Shown here: positions 1 through 8,678 of the stretch, in pieces
Position numbering within the stretch: position 1 is the first letter of the stretch
Layout: every line of letters begins with the position of its first letter
Source: Candidatus Latescibacter sp.
GTDB lineage: Bacteria > Latescibacterota > Latescibacteria > Latescibacterales > Latescibacteraceae
DNA: 45,312 nucleotides
Assembly: GCA_030692375.1 (NCBI GenBank)
Contig: JAUYCD010000265.1
Location: 1 to 45,312 of the forward strand
Direction: 5' to 3'
The notes under the pieces: model-generated
Databases searched by the model: none
Told to the model about the DNA's origin: nothing
Seen by the model: the letters and a program-made list of their open reading frames with translations, nothing else
Program-made: the position numbers and the translations under genes

Positions 1-252
1 GTGGCCGAGGACAACGTGGAGCTGCCCCGCCTCTACTACGCATGGCACTCACCGGCCAGGTACACTCCGGGTGAAGCTGAGCTTGACCTTTTTGCCGACA
101 TGCTCGGCTCCGGAAAAACATCGCGGCTGTACAAAGCGCTGGTATATGAACAGCAGATAGCTCAGGATGTATCGGTTTATCAAATTTCTAATGAGCTGGG
201 GGGCCTGTTTTGTATTGAAGTTACCGCCAGGAAAGGTCATACGCAGGAGTAG
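1..252 (+). CDS. M16 peptidase, N-terminal piece (partial, cut by in-frame TAG)
   Basis: This is the 3' end of the first half of an insulinase-type (M16) zinc peptidase. The reading frame is open from the first base, so the gene begins upstream of the window. The visible residues resemble the M16 fold after the zinc-binding motif; the HxxEH motif itself would lie outside the window. The frame stops at a TAG at 250-252. Translation past the TAG continues in the same frame with typical M16 sequence (LEKAVDSELWKVL and onward) into the ORF at 316-1914, so both ORFs are halves of one gene. Family members commonly have Glu at this point (QEELEK), which suggests a single GAG to TAG change. The result is either a pseudogene or a sequencing error. 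Confidence 0.75.
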   Translation: MAEDNVELPRLYYAWHSPARYTPGEAELDLFADMLGSGKTSRLYKALVYEQQIAQDVSVYQISNELGGLFCIEVTARKGHTQE

Positions 253-315
253 CTGGAAAAGGCGGTCGATTCTGAACTGTGGAAGGTCCTGACCGATGGG
301 ATCACGAAGGCCGAA

Positions 316-1914
316 TTGGCCCAGGCCCGGATAAACAATGAAGCGAAAAATGTACGCAATTTCCAGTCATTAGAAACTATTGCAACACGTCTTAATGATT
401 ATAATGTTTACCTGGGAGACCCCGGCAAGCTGGTCTGGGATATGGAGCGTTACGCTAAAGCCACGGTCGAGGATGTCCAGGGGTATGCGAGGAAGTATAT
501 CGATCTGAACAAGCGGGCGATATTGTATATAACGCCCCAGGGAACGCTGACGGCAGGTAACACCATGGTTGACCGCACGAAAGAGCCGTCGGCCATGGCC
601 GAACCGGTGTTTACCCCTCCGAAAATTCAACGGGCGACAATGGCGAATGGTATTGAGATTATTCTGGTGGAAGATCACCGTTTGCCCCTGGTGCAACTCA
701 ACCTTGTCATAAAAAGCGGTTTTGCGGCTGACCCAACTGATAGATTTGGCACTGCCAGGCTGACAGCCGAAATGCTGGCAAATGGTACAAAGTCCCGCAC
801 TGCTTTGGAAATATCCGATGGAGCCTTGCGCCTTGGGGCGCAATTGGATATTGGCAGTGACTTTGACGGCTCAACGGTCAGTCTGAACGTGCTCAGGCAA
901 AATCTCGACCCGGCATTGGATTTGATGGCCGATATCGTTTTAAATCCGACCTTTCCCGAAAAGGAACTCGAACGGCAGCGCCAGATATACCTCGGCCGTA
1001 TCCTGCAGGAGTCAAAAGAGCCGATTTCCACTGCTAACAAGACATTTATGTGGATTCTCTATGGTAGCGGCCATCCATACAGCCAGCCCGGTTCGGGAAC
1101 GGAATCGTCTATGAAAGCTATTACCCGAATTGACCTATTAAATTTTTATAAGGCAAACTATTTGCCAGGCAATGCGGCTGCGGTTATCGCCGGGGATATT
1201 ACCCTTCCGGAAGCCAGGCATAAGATAGAAAAAGCATTCAGGAAATGGGAACAGGGAACGGTAACCGCCCATGAGGTTCGGACACCACCAGCACCTGCCT
1301 CAACCAAGATTTATCTGATTGATAAACCGGGTGCGGTACAATCGGTAATATATATCGGTAACCTGGCAATGCAGCGCAGTAATCCCGATTATGTTACTTT
1401 TCGGGTTAGTAACGGTGCCTTTGGCTACAGAATCAATCTTAATCTTCGCCAGGACAAGGGGTATATCTATGGCTTTGGCACCCGTCTCTTGAACACCAAA
1501 GGTGTAGGACCATATATTTTTAATGCTCCGGTGGATATGCAGTATACCAAAGAGTCTCTTACCGAAATGGTCAAGGAGATGCGAGACCTACAAGGTTCGC
1601 GTCCGCTGACCGATGTTGAACTTGCCGATAGAAAGAACCGTCTCATCAAAAGTTTTCCCCAACAGTTTCAGGACTACTCCGGCATTGCCGGACAGCTCAG
1701 CGATCTGATAAAGTTCGATCTTCCTCTCGATGAGTGGAATACATACACAAAGCGGGTAAGCGCTGTCACCGGCGCCATGGCAAACAAAGCGGCGAAAGAT
1801 TATCTACATCCCGATGCTCTGGTGATCGTCATCGTGGGCGACCGGGAAAAGATCGAGAAAGGCATCAGAACACTGAACCTGGGCGAGATCGTGCATATGG
1901 ATGCAGTGAAATAA
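316..1914 (+). CDS. M16 peptidase, C-terminal part (downstream of the in-frame stop)
   Basis: This continues the frame of the broken M16 peptidase at 1-252. It contains the end of the first M16 unit and a complete second M16 domain from about residue 105 (MANGIEIILVEDHRLPLVQL). The second domain lacks HxxEH: the equivalent stretch reads GTARLTAEML. This is usual for two-domain M16 proteins in which only the first domain is catalytic. The second domain normally closes the peptidase chamber. Translation from 316 would need a TTG start with no convincing ribosome binding site, so this part is unlikely to be made independently. If made, it would lack the zinc site. Such proteins are usually periplasmic or cell-envelope oligopeptidases. 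The gene is followed by a dispersed repeat and the convergent FGGY kinase gene. Confidence 0.8.
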   Translation: MAQARINNEAKNVRNFQSLETIATRLNDYNVYLGDPGKLVWDMERYAKATVEDVQGYARKYIDLNKRAILYITPQGTLTAGNTMVDRTKEPSAMAEPVFTPPKIQRATMANGIEIILVEDHRLPLVQLNLVIKSGFAADPTDRFGTARLTAEMLANGTKSRTALEISDGALRLGAQLDIGSDFDGSTVSLNVLRQNLDPALDLMADIVLNPTFPEKELERQRQIYLGRILQESKEPISTANKTFMWILYGSGHPYSQPGSGTESSMKAITRIDLLNFYKANYLPGNAAAVIAGDITLPEARHKIEKAFRKWEQGTVTAHEVRTPPAPASTKIYLIDKPGAVQSVIYIGNLAMQRSNPDYVTFRVSNGAFGYRINLNLRQDKGYIYGFGTRLLNTKGVGPYIFNAPVDMQYTKESLTEMVKEMRDLQGSRPLTDVELADRKNRLIKSFPQQFQDYSGIAGQLSDLIKFDLPLDEWNTYTKRVSAVTGAMANKAAKDYLHPDALVIVIVGDREKIEKGIRTLNLGEIVHMDAVK

Positions 1915-1959
1915 TGATATTCGGGTATGCCATTAGATAAGGTTCGAGATCGTATATAT

Positions 1960-2019
1960 AGATGCCGAAACAAGTTCGGCATGACACGTGTCATCCTGAA
2001 CTCGTTTCAGGATCTAAAT
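1960..2019. repeat. Dispersed double-hairpin repeat, family 1, core copy A
   Basis: About 60 bp lying between two convergent genes. It consists of one hairpin (GCCGAAAC/GTTCGGC type), a central TGACACGTGTCA palindrome and a second hairpin (TCCTGAAC/TTTCAGGA type). The same unit recurs at 8679, 13541, 26858, 30714 and 37274 in either orientation. Here it may also act as a bidirectional terminator. Confidence 0.85.
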
Positions 2020-2043
2020 GACCTCCACCATGAAAAGGCTGCT

Positions 2044-3558
2044 TTAGCCATCATAGTGATTCTCCTTCAGTCTGTGTTCGAGAATATCCAGCCAGCGACG
2101 GTATGCCTCACGGTATAAGGGGACAAGTTCTTTTTTTGGCTCGATGATTCGAGTGGTCTTGAGACCGGAAAAAGCCTCACTGAAATTCTTATAGAATCCC
2201 ACTCCTATTCCGGCGCCCCGCGCCGCGCCCTGGGAACCGTCGGTGTTATACAGCTCCACAGTCGCCTCGGTCGTCGCGGCAAACGCCTCCTGGAAAAGCT
2301 CGGATAAGAACATGTTGGTATGGCCTGCACGGACAGTGGTTACCCGAACGCCCATTTCGCGGGCAATTCCAAGGCCGTAGTTGAGAGCGAACACGATGCC
2401 TTCCTGCGCCGCCCGGAGGAAGTGACGGCGATTGTGGGTATTGAACTTCAGCCCGTGGAAGGAGGCGCCGATATCACGGTTTCCCAGGGTGCGTTCCGCT
2501 CCGTTTCCATAGGGAAGAACGACCAGACCCTCCGCTCCCACCGGCGCTTTGAGAGCAAGCTCGTTCATTTGTTCGTAGGTCATCACAGCCTGGCCAGGTT
2601 TCATGATGGTTTTCCGGATCCACCGGTTGAGGATGCCGGTTCCATTGATGCAGAGGAGAACGCCGTAACGGGGATTTTCTTTCGTATGGTTGACATGGAC
2701 GAACGTATTGACCCTCGATTCAGGGTCGAATCCGGCCTGGTCGGTGACGCCGTAAACCACCCCCGAGGTTCCGGCTGTGGCGGCGACTTCACCGGGGTTT
2801 AAAACATTGAGGGAAAGCGCATTGTTCGGCTGATCCCCCGCCCGGTAGGAAACCGGAGTACCGGTTTTGAGTCCGAGTTCATCCGCCGCCTTTCCGGTCA
2901 ATGCTCCTTGAATGGAAAAAGTCGGAACCACTTCCGGTATCAGCTCAGGTGAAATACCGTAATAGTCCAGAACGATCTTCGCTGCATCCTGACGTTTGTA
3001 ATCCCATAGTATTGCTTCCGATAGGCCGGATGGCGTCGTTTTAATCTCGCTGGTCATCTTCATGGCGATGAATTCCCCCGGAAGCATGGCCTTATGAATC
3101 CGACCGTATATCTCCGGTTCGTTCTCCATCACCCATTTCAGTTTTGAGGCGGTAAAATTACCCGGCGAATTGAGCAGGCAGTTAAGACAATGTTCATGGC
3201 CGATTTCTGCAAATGCCCTATCCCCTATTTCCACTGCGCGGCTGTCGCACCAGATGATCGACGGGCGAAGGACATTCTGGTTTTTATCGACAATTACCAG
3301 CCCATGCATCTGGTAGGATATGCCGACAGCTCCGATATCGCCGGGATCGATACCGGAATCACGGAGAATATAAGCGGTTGCGTTTTTGACATGCTCCCAC
3401 CAGATATGCGGATGCTGTTCAGCCCATCCAGGCCGGCTTGCGATGATTTCCATCTCGACTTCCGGCGATGTTTTCGCAGCCAGGGCAATCCCCTTTTCTG
3501 CATCCAGCACAGTCGCTTTGATCGAGGAGCTGCCTACATCAAAACCCAGCAGATACAT
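2044..3558 (-). CDS. xylB: FGGY-family carbohydrate kinase (xylulokinase-like)
   Basis: A 504-aa sugar kinase of the FGGY family. It would use ATP to phosphorylate a ketose or sugar acid in the cytoplasm. The N-terminal phosphate-binding motif LGFDVGSSSIKATV is at residues 4-17. The substrate-side stretch SYQMHGLVIVD lies near residue 85 and a GDQPNNALSLNVL segment, with the likely catalytic Asp, near residue 240. The C-terminal region contains the GAARGAGIGVG turn typical of xylulokinases. Length fits the family (about 490-510). A GGGAGGA ribosome binding site precedes the ATG. It lies 28 bp downstream of the GntP permease gene, so the two probably form an operon for uptake and phosphorylation of a sugar or sugar acid. 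Substrate cannot be read from sequence: xylulose is the default family call, but other pentoses or uronate-derived ketoses are possible, given the pectate lyase next door. Confidence 0.8.
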   Translation of the reverse strand: MYLLGFDVGSSSIKATVLDAEKGIALAAKTSPEVEMEIIASRPGWAEQHPHIWWEHVKNATAYILRDSGIDPGDIGAVGISYQMHGLVIVDKNQNVLRPSIIWCDSRAVEIGDRAFAEIGHEHCLNCLLNSPGNFTASKLKWVMENEPEIYGRIHKAMLPGEFIAMKMTSEIKTTPSGLSEAILWDYKRQDAAKIVLDYYGISPELIPEVVPTFSIQGALTGKAADELGLKTGTPVSYRAGDQPNNALSLNVLNPGEVAATAGTSGVVYGVTDQAGFDPESRVNTFVHVNHTKENPRYGVLLCINGTGILNRWIRKTIMKPGQAVMTYEQMNELALKAPVGAEGLVVLPYGNGAERTLGNRDIGASFHGLKFNTHNRRHFLRAAQEGIVFALNYGLGIAREMGVRVTTVRAGHTNMFLSELFQEAFAATTEATVELYNTDGSQGAARGAGIGVGFYKNFSEAFSGLKTTRIIEPKKELVPLYREAYRRWLDILEHRLKENHYDG

Positions 3559-3586
3559 TGTTTTCCTCCCGCTCTCGCAGCATGTT

Positions 3587-4987
3587 TTAATAAATCCCTG
3601 TGAGCTGGTAAAAGGCGATAATAATAAATACCAGCGCTGTTTTCATGAATGTAATCGCTCCGATATCCAGATATGATTCCTTATGGGTAAGACCGCATAC
3701 CGCCAAAAGCGTAATAACCGCTCCGTTGTGCGGCAGCGTATCGAAGCCTCCCGATGCCATCGAAGCCACCCGGTGAAGTATTTCCGGGGACATTCCGATG
3801 GAATTTGCCCATGAAAGCCAGTCTTTGGACATGAGATCGAGAGCGATGGATAAACCTCCTGAAGCTGAACCGGTAATGCCTGCAAGAGTGGTAATCGACA
3901 CCGCTTCGGATACAAGGGGTGTTCCTCCGATTTTTATTCCGATAAGAAAATGAGAGATCGATTTAAAACCGTCCAAAGCTGCGATAACATTCCCGTATCC
4001 GACCTCGGATGCTGTATTCATAATCGCCAGAAGCGATCCGGCGACACCGGCGGTTAATGTCTTTTGCAGACCTCCCCTTTTCGGGATATTTTTAAATCCG
4101 ATTATTCCTGCGCTCATTATTCCGATGGAAAGCGCGATAATGAGAGACCATATTCCGACCACACGGTTGACATCGGAGACCATGAGCGGTAGTTTCATCC
4201 CCCCCAATGCTTCAAGACCGGAGCTATCCCATACGAATACTCTTGAAAAATAAAGATTGATACATAGAACGCAGAATAATGGTATAAGTCCGATATACCA
4301 TTTGGGTAATATCGCTTCCTGCCCGGATGGAGGTTCGTTTAAAGTATGGCTTCCGTAACCTTCACCTTTTTCCTGAGCTATTTTCCGCCGCCAATCCAAA
4401 TACCATATCCCCGATAGAAAAATTAATGTTCCTCCCAGTAATCCTGCAATCGGAGCAGCGTAGCTGGTAGTTCCATAAAAGCTGGTGGGAATTATGTTTT
4501 GTATCTGCGGTGTCCCCGGAAAAGCATCCATGGTGAAAGTAAACGAGCCGAGAGCAATAGTTCCCGGAATCAGGCGTTTGGGAATATCGGCTTCTTTAAA
4601 TAATTCTGCTGCAAAGGGATATACAGCAAATACCACTACAAACAGACTCACCCCTCCATAGGTCAATACCGCACAGGACAGCACGATAGCCCAAACGGCC
4701 CGTTTCTTTCCAAGCCTCTTCATTATCGCTGATGATATCGATTTGGCCAGCAGGGTTTCTTCCATCACTTTTCCAAAGACTGCGCCCAATAAAAATATCG
4801 GGAAAAAAGTTTTTATATATACAACAGCTTTGCCCATGAAAAGCTCTGTATAGGAAGGCATTACCGGCAAACCCTGAAATGCAGCCGCAAGCAATGCAAA
4901 AACAGGCGCAAAAAAAATAACCGAAAAACCCTTATACGCCATATACATCAAAAGAACCAGACTCAAAAGAATTCCGGCTATCTCCAT
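3587..4987 (-). CDS. GntP-family gluconate/sugar-acid:H+ symporter
   Basis: A 466-aa polytopic inner-membrane protein with about 12 hydrophobic segments, of the GntP / ion-transporter superfamily type. Features seen are the N-terminal pair of helices (residues 1-45), the YGGVSLFVVVFAVYPFA segment near residue 110, the FTFTMDAFPGTPQIQNIIP segment near residue 155, and the closing FDTLPHNGAVITLL segment near residue 415, all typical of the family. These permeases import gluconate, keto-deoxygluconate or other sugar acids with protons. The gene is first in an apparent operon with the FGGY kinase and is divergent from the pectate lyase, which suggests uptake of a pectin-derived acid. No clear Shine-Dalgarno was found beyond an A+T-rich leader with AGAGGA just before the ATG. 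Confidence 0.8.
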   Translation of the reverse strand: MEIAGILLSLVLLMYMAYKGFSVIFFAPVFALLAAAFQGLPVMPSYTELFMGKAVVYIKTFFPIFLLGAVFGKVMEETLLAKSISSAIMKRLGKKRAVWAIVLSCAVLTYGGVSLFVVVFAVYPFAAELFKEADIPKRLIPGTIALGSFTFTMDAFPGTPQIQNIIPTSFYGTTSYAAPIAGLLGGTLIFLSGIWYLDWRRKIAQEKGEGYGSHTLNEPPSGQEAILPKWYIGLIPLFCVLCINLYFSRVFVWDSSGLEALGGMKLPLMVSDVNRVVGIWSLIIALSIGIMSAGIIGFKNIPKRGGLQKTLTAGVAGSLLAIMNTASEVGYGNVIAALDGFKSISHFLIGIKIGGTPLVSEAVSITTLAGITGSASGGLSIALDLMSKDWLSWANSIGMSPEILHRVASMASGGFDTLPHNGAVITLLAVCGLTHKESYLDIGAITFMKTALVFIIIAFYQLTGIY

Positions 4988-5161
4988 ATTTCCTCTTTTA
5001 AAATGTTTGTTAAAATCTTACATTAGCTTGCAGACTGATCACTGTAAGCGGAAACAGGTCTTTTCCAACATGCATGGTAATAATAATGCTATTCCATCAC
5101 ATTTACAAATCCTTCCAGTTCAGTATTTTTAATCATGAAAACGCGCAAATATCATTAAAGG

Positions 5162-5190
5162 TTGACTAATTCGTTTTTTCTTAGTAAAAT
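5162..5190 (+). promoter_or_regulatory. Sigma-70-type promoter of the pectate lyase gene
   Basis: TTGACT (5162-5167), a 17-bp spacer, then TAAAAT (5185-5190). It lies 63 bp upstream of the lyase ATG in an A+T-rich divergent intergenic region (4988-5253). Spacing is ideal and both hexamers are close to consensus. The rest of the gap shows no clear operator. Confidence 0.55.
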
Positions 5191-5253
5191 CAGTGTATAT
5201 GATACCTGATTCGCCATGCATTCATCTGAAACCCGTTTGTAAGGAGGATTTTC

Positions 5254-6756
5254 ATGTTCCGATCTTTCCGCTGCTGCATCGCTCTTGCATCACTATTAGT
5301 TCTCGCGCTTTGCGGCTCTGCTTTAGCGGCTGCACCCAGTGCTTCAGCAGCAAAAACCACCCTGGCAAAAGATAAAGATGCTCGCGCCGCCATGAAAAAA
5401 GCAACTCTTTTCATGGTGAACACGGTATCGAATCACGGGGGATTTTTATCCCAGTACACCGTAGATCTTTCCGAACAGTGGGGCGAGATTCCCGCCAGAA
5501 AAACACAAATCATAGTGCAGGAACCTGGTACACCTGGTGTCGGTGAAATGTTCCTGAATGCATATCTGGCCACCGGCGATCCGGATTACCTGAACTATTC
5601 CAAACAGGCGGCCAACGCGCTCATCTGGGGGCAGTATCCCGCGGGTGGCTGGCATTACCTGATCGATTTCGATATGCCGGGCATCAGGAAATGGTACGAT
5701 GATGTCGCTTCGAAATGCTTTGGCTGGGAGGAATACTACCACTACTATGGCAACTGCACTTTCGATGACGATGTAACTGCCGGCGCAACACGCTTTCTCC
5801 TGCATCTGTATATGGCCACTCTGGATCCCGCCTACCGGACGCCGCTTCTTAAGGCGATGGATTTTATTCTTGCCTCCCAGTATCCCAACGGCGCCTGGCC
5901 GCAGCGTTACCCGCTGAGCTTCGAGTATCCTCATGACGGCCACGGTGATTATACGTCTTACTATACCTATAATGATGAAGTGATAGAGGGGAACATACTG
6001 CTTCTCCTCGAAGCCTATGACAAACTAGGCAACGAAGAATACCAGAAGGCCGCACTCCGAGGGATGGATTTCGTGATCATATCCCAGCTTCCCGCTCCCC
6101 AGGCCGGATGGGGCCAGCAGTACGATCTGAACATGAATTCGGCGGCTTCACGGTCGTACGAGCCTGCATCAGTAATGCCCGGCCAGACAATGAGCTGCAT
6201 CCGCAGTCTGGAGAATTACTACAAGATCACCGGCAACCGGAAATACCTCCGTGGAATTCCCGATGCGCTTGCATGGCTGGAGTCATCGGTCATCAACACC
6301 GATCCCGCGAAAAGATACACCCATGCCACATTCTACGAACTGGGAACCAACAAGGCGCTCTTCGCCCACCGTGACGGCACCAGTATGGAGAACGGGCACT
6401 ACTGGGTCGATTATACATTCGGCGAATTGAAACACTACGGTTCTATTTCGACTGTGAATACTCCGGCGATAAGGAAAGAATATGAACGGGTGAACGCTCT
6501 CACTCCCGAACAGGCCATGGCGGAACACAAACGGCAGAAAGAGGCCGGACGACCCGCCCCCGCTGTTTCACCGGAAACGGTTGACGGTCTCATTGCTTCG
6601 ATGGATGCCAGAGGCGCATGGATAACCGATATTCGTATTTCGAACTACCAGGATACCATAAACGGGGCGGTGCGTGTTACCAAGGGCATCAGCACGGGAG
6701 TATATGTCCGTAACATGCAGACCCTTATTAACTTTGTGTTGAGCCAGAAGAAGTAA
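5254..6756 (+). CDS. pelA: Secreted pectate lyase, polysaccharide lyase family 10
   Basis: A 500-aa pectate lyase that would cleave de-esterified homogalacturonan by beta-elimination outside the cytoplasm. Residues 1-26 form a Sec signal peptide with a probable ALA-AA cleavage site. The rest matches PL10 catalytic modules: conserved EPGTPGVGEMFLNAYLATGD near 90-109, the acidic DDDVT at 171-175, PNGAWPQRYP at 211-220, and a long run of alpha/alpha toroid helices. No cellulose-binding or dockerin module is present. A strong AAGGAGG ribosome binding site sits 6 nt before the ATG, below the promoter at 5162. The gene is monocistronic and divergent from the GntP/FGGY kinase pair, forming a small pectin-use locus. 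Enzyme class is confident; substrate methylation preference is not readable. Confidence 0.9.
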   Translation: MFRSFRCCIALASLLVLALCGSALAAAPSASAAKTTLAKDKDARAAMKKATLFMVNTVSNHGGFLSQYTVDLSEQWGEIPARKTQIIVQEPGTPGVGEMFLNAYLATGDPDYLNYSKQAANALIWGQYPAGGWHYLIDFDMPGIRKWYDDVASKCFGWEEYYHYYGNCTFDDDVTAGATRFLLHLYMATLDPAYRTPLLKAMDFILASQYPNGAWPQRYPLSFEYPHDGHGDYTSYYTYNDEVIEGNILLLLEAYDKLGNEEYQKAALRGMDFVIISQLPAPQAGWGQQYDLNMNSAASRSYEPASVMPGQTMSCIRSLENYYKITGNRKYLRGIPDALAWLESSVINTDPAKRYTHATFYELGTNKALFAHRDGTSMENGHYWVDYTFGELKHYGSISTVNTPAIRKEYERVNALTPEQAMAEHKRQKEAGRPAPAVSPETVDGLIASMDARGAWITDIRISNYQDTINGAVRVTKGISTGVYVRNMQTLINFVLSQKK

Positions 6757-6816
6757 TCAAAAAGATCTTTCCGAAACTGGCAAAAAGTATAATAAAGATT
6801 CTAAATCTTCCGAAAA

Positions 6817-6869
6817 CCTCACCCGGCCTTCAGCCACCCTCTCCTAATTAGGAGAGGGTCGTGGTGAGG
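6817..6869. repeat. Palindromic intergenic repeat / bidirectional terminator
   Basis: A perfect 24-bp palindrome (ACCCTCTCCT facing AGGAGAGGGT, 6836-6859) nested inside CCTCACC...GGTGAGG arms. It separates the convergent pectate lyase and Rieske-like genes and resembles the CCTCACCC/GGTGAGG-type repeats common in environmental genomes. It may terminate transcription from both sides. Confidence 0.7.
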
Positions 6870-6875
6870 TAAAAC

Positions 6876-7346
6876 TTAGAACGTAATATTCAATACTTTT
6901 GTCGTGTTGTCGTAACTACTGGCGAATTTCCTAAAGGACGCCGGGGCCGGTCCTTTAATGACATGCCCGTCAGAGGTGGAATATTCCGAGCCGCAGCATG
7001 GGCATACTAAATTCGCGCCGGATTGTGTGGGAAGTTTGACAGAACACCCCTCAAAAGTACAAGCTGTATTCAAAATAAGAAAATCAAGAGCGGCTGTCCG
7101 GATAATGAACACCGGTACGCCGCCATTGCTGTCGCCGAGCTTCTTTTTCACTATCCCGCCGACAGCGGAAAGAGCCGGCTCGGACGATGTATCGAATTCG
7201 ACGATTGTACCGGCGCTCTTCAAGGTGGTTGATTCGCACCCCCCCAATAACGCCTGAAACATGGCGCCGCAGGCGGTCAATCCCAGGAGAGCGGCCCCGT
7301 CGGCCAGAATTTTGCGCCTCTTTCTGCTTTTCGGTTCATCTTCCAT
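6876..7346 (-). CDS. Rieske-fold lipoprotein with substituted iron-sulfur ligands
   Basis: A 156-aa exported protein with a C-terminal Rieske-type domain. An ATG at 7346 preceded by AAAGGG is preferred over an upstream TTG at 7376. The N-terminus has a twin-arginine-like SRKRRKIL followed by a hydrophobic stretch ending in LLGGC, so Cys37 may be lipidated. The Rieske boxes are altered: box 1 reads CTFEGC (residues 96-101) where CTHxGC is expected, and box 2 reads CPCCGS (115-120) where CPCHGS is expected. Both histidine ligands are therefore gone, one replaced by Phe and one by Cys, while five cysteines remain. A canonical high-potential 2Fe-2S centre could not form; an all-cysteine cluster, another metal or a purely structural fold are possible. 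The gene lies 26 bp downstream of the cytochrome/barrel protein, so the two probably work together in the periplasm. Confidence 0.8.
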   Translation of the reverse strand: MEDEPKSRKRRKILADGAALLGLTACGAMFQALLGGCESTTLKSAGTIVEFDTSSEPALSAVGGIVKKKLGDSNGGVPVFIIRTAALDFLILNTACTFEGCSVKLPTQSGANLVCPCCGSEYSTSDGHVIKGPAPASFRKFASSYDNTTKVLNITF

Positions 7347-7372
7347 GTCATTATTCCCTTTATAGTGATTAT

Positions 7373-8608
7373 TCAATAAAACAGGTGCAACTGCACAGCA
7401 TACCGGCTGGATTTATATTGCTCCGTATCCACCAGGCGGTATTCCGGCCGCAGCTCTACATACGGGATGGGAAATATCTGCGCCCCGAACACTACTCTGT
7501 TGGTATATACCTCAGCCGCACTGATATCCGGGCTGAACCTGGAAATTCCCCGCTCTCCCCTGACGTAAAGGAGAAGAGGTTTGGTCACTCTACAGGAGAC
7601 ATCCACCACACCGTTATGGGTTCTCCGCATACCCTTTTTGTCCGATCGGGCGTACTCGCTGATAAGAGAGACCCGTTTGGCCAGTCCGGCGCTGGCAAAG
7701 ATACTGATCAGGTTGAAATCACCGTTCACCAGAACCGAGCTCCCGGCCAAAAGGTTAACATTCCTGTCCATTGCCCGATGGCGGAATTCCAGTCTTCCCA
7801 GAAAAGAAGGGTTATTTCGGTCCGTGATAAGAGAAATTTCTTTCCCGGTTCTGTCCAGTATACGGTTTTCGGCGAGACTGCGAGCTCCAAAGACGCCGGT
7901 AGTCACTGTCAGCCAGTCCATGCCGTTATAGTTGAACTCGGCGCCATATTCGGCGTAGCTGGGCGGAATGAGGGATGACCCGTTGGCGCCTGCTGTCTGA
8001 CGGGTGATGATGGTATGGTCGTCATACCGTATGCCGATGGATGGCTGGAAATAGCCTGCTCGAAGCTGGGTGTAGGAGTTTTCCGGCTGTAATATGAGTG
8101 AGCCGGTCCATTTCTGCTGGCCTAAAAATTTTTTCGGGCCGAAATTGTAGGACCCCTCTGCTTTCAGACAGGGAGACACTTTAAACGTGGAATACATTGA
8201 GAACTGCATGGGGAAGTATCGCCTTTTCGCGTCAGACGACTTCGGGGTTCGGGTTGTCTGATACCGCATGTCCGTTCCAAAAGAAAATCTATCACCCAAA
8301 AACTGGTTTGTCTCCCTGTCATGACGATAGATGCTCCCCAAACCGACTTTCCCCGGCTTGAGCAGCCCCGCTTCGTGCATCTCATAAAATCCGCGTGTGG
8401 TTCTCAGCCCGGATCCGAGAGCATTCACATGGCATGCAATGCATTTTTCACCGTTTATCATGGCAAATTGTGGAAGGGAAACTGCCGGTTCAACAGAAAC
8501 TACCGCTGCCAGCACCAAGAGCAGCATGAGTATTCCTGCCGACTGGTATGCCATGTACATCGGATTTTGATCACCCCGGAAATTGTCATTTTCACGTGAG
8601 CTTTTCAT
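7373..8608 (-). CDS. Outer-membrane mono-haem cytochrome c / beta-barrel fusion
   Basis: A 411-aa exported protein. Residues 18-45 form a signal peptide (there is an alternative start at Met17; the GAGGAA site favours the first ATG). Just after it lies a single haem-binding motif, CIACH (56-60), inside PQFAMINGEKCIACHVNALG. The rest, about 320 residues, has the alternating polar/hydrophobic pattern, frequent Tyr/Arg and terminal aromatic (LHLFY) of an outer-membrane beta-barrel. The architecture, one N-terminal haem followed by a porin-like barrel, recalls Cyc2 iron oxidases and related cytochrome-porin fusions; similarity to Cyc2 itself is only at the haem motif and layout. A role in moving electrons across the outer membrane is an inference. 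It is co-transcribed with the Rieske-like lipoprotein. Confidence 0.7.
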   Translation of the reverse strand: MKSSRENDNFRGDQNPMYMAYQSAGILMLLLVLAAVVSVEPAVSLPQFAMINGEKCIACHVNALGSGLRTTRGFYEMHEAGLLKPGKVGLGSIYRHDRETNQFLGDRFSFGTDMRYQTTRTPKSSDAKRRYFPMQFSMYSTFKVSPCLKAEGSYNFGPKKFLGQQKWTGSLILQPENSYTQLRAGYFQPSIGIRYDDHTIITRQTAGANGSSLIPPSYAEYGAEFNYNGMDWLTVTTGVFGARSLAENRILDRTGKEISLITDRNNPSFLGRLEFRHRAMDRNVNLLAGSSVLVNGDFNLISIFASAGLAKRVSLISEYARSDKKGMRRTHNGVVDVSCRVTKPLLLYVRGERGISRFSPDISAAEVYTNRVVFGAQIFPIPYVELRPEYRLVDTEQYKSSRYAVQLHLFY

Positions 8609-8678
8609 GGCTGGTTCCTCGCAGAATGGGTAAATAAGGTTTGTTTTTTAAAAGTTTATGAAAATTAATTTTTCGCTT

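Noticed and set aside
2320-2802. 160-aa plus-strand open frame inside the FGGY kinase gene
   Set aside because: Antisense to a well-supported kinase; no ribosome binding site or domain.
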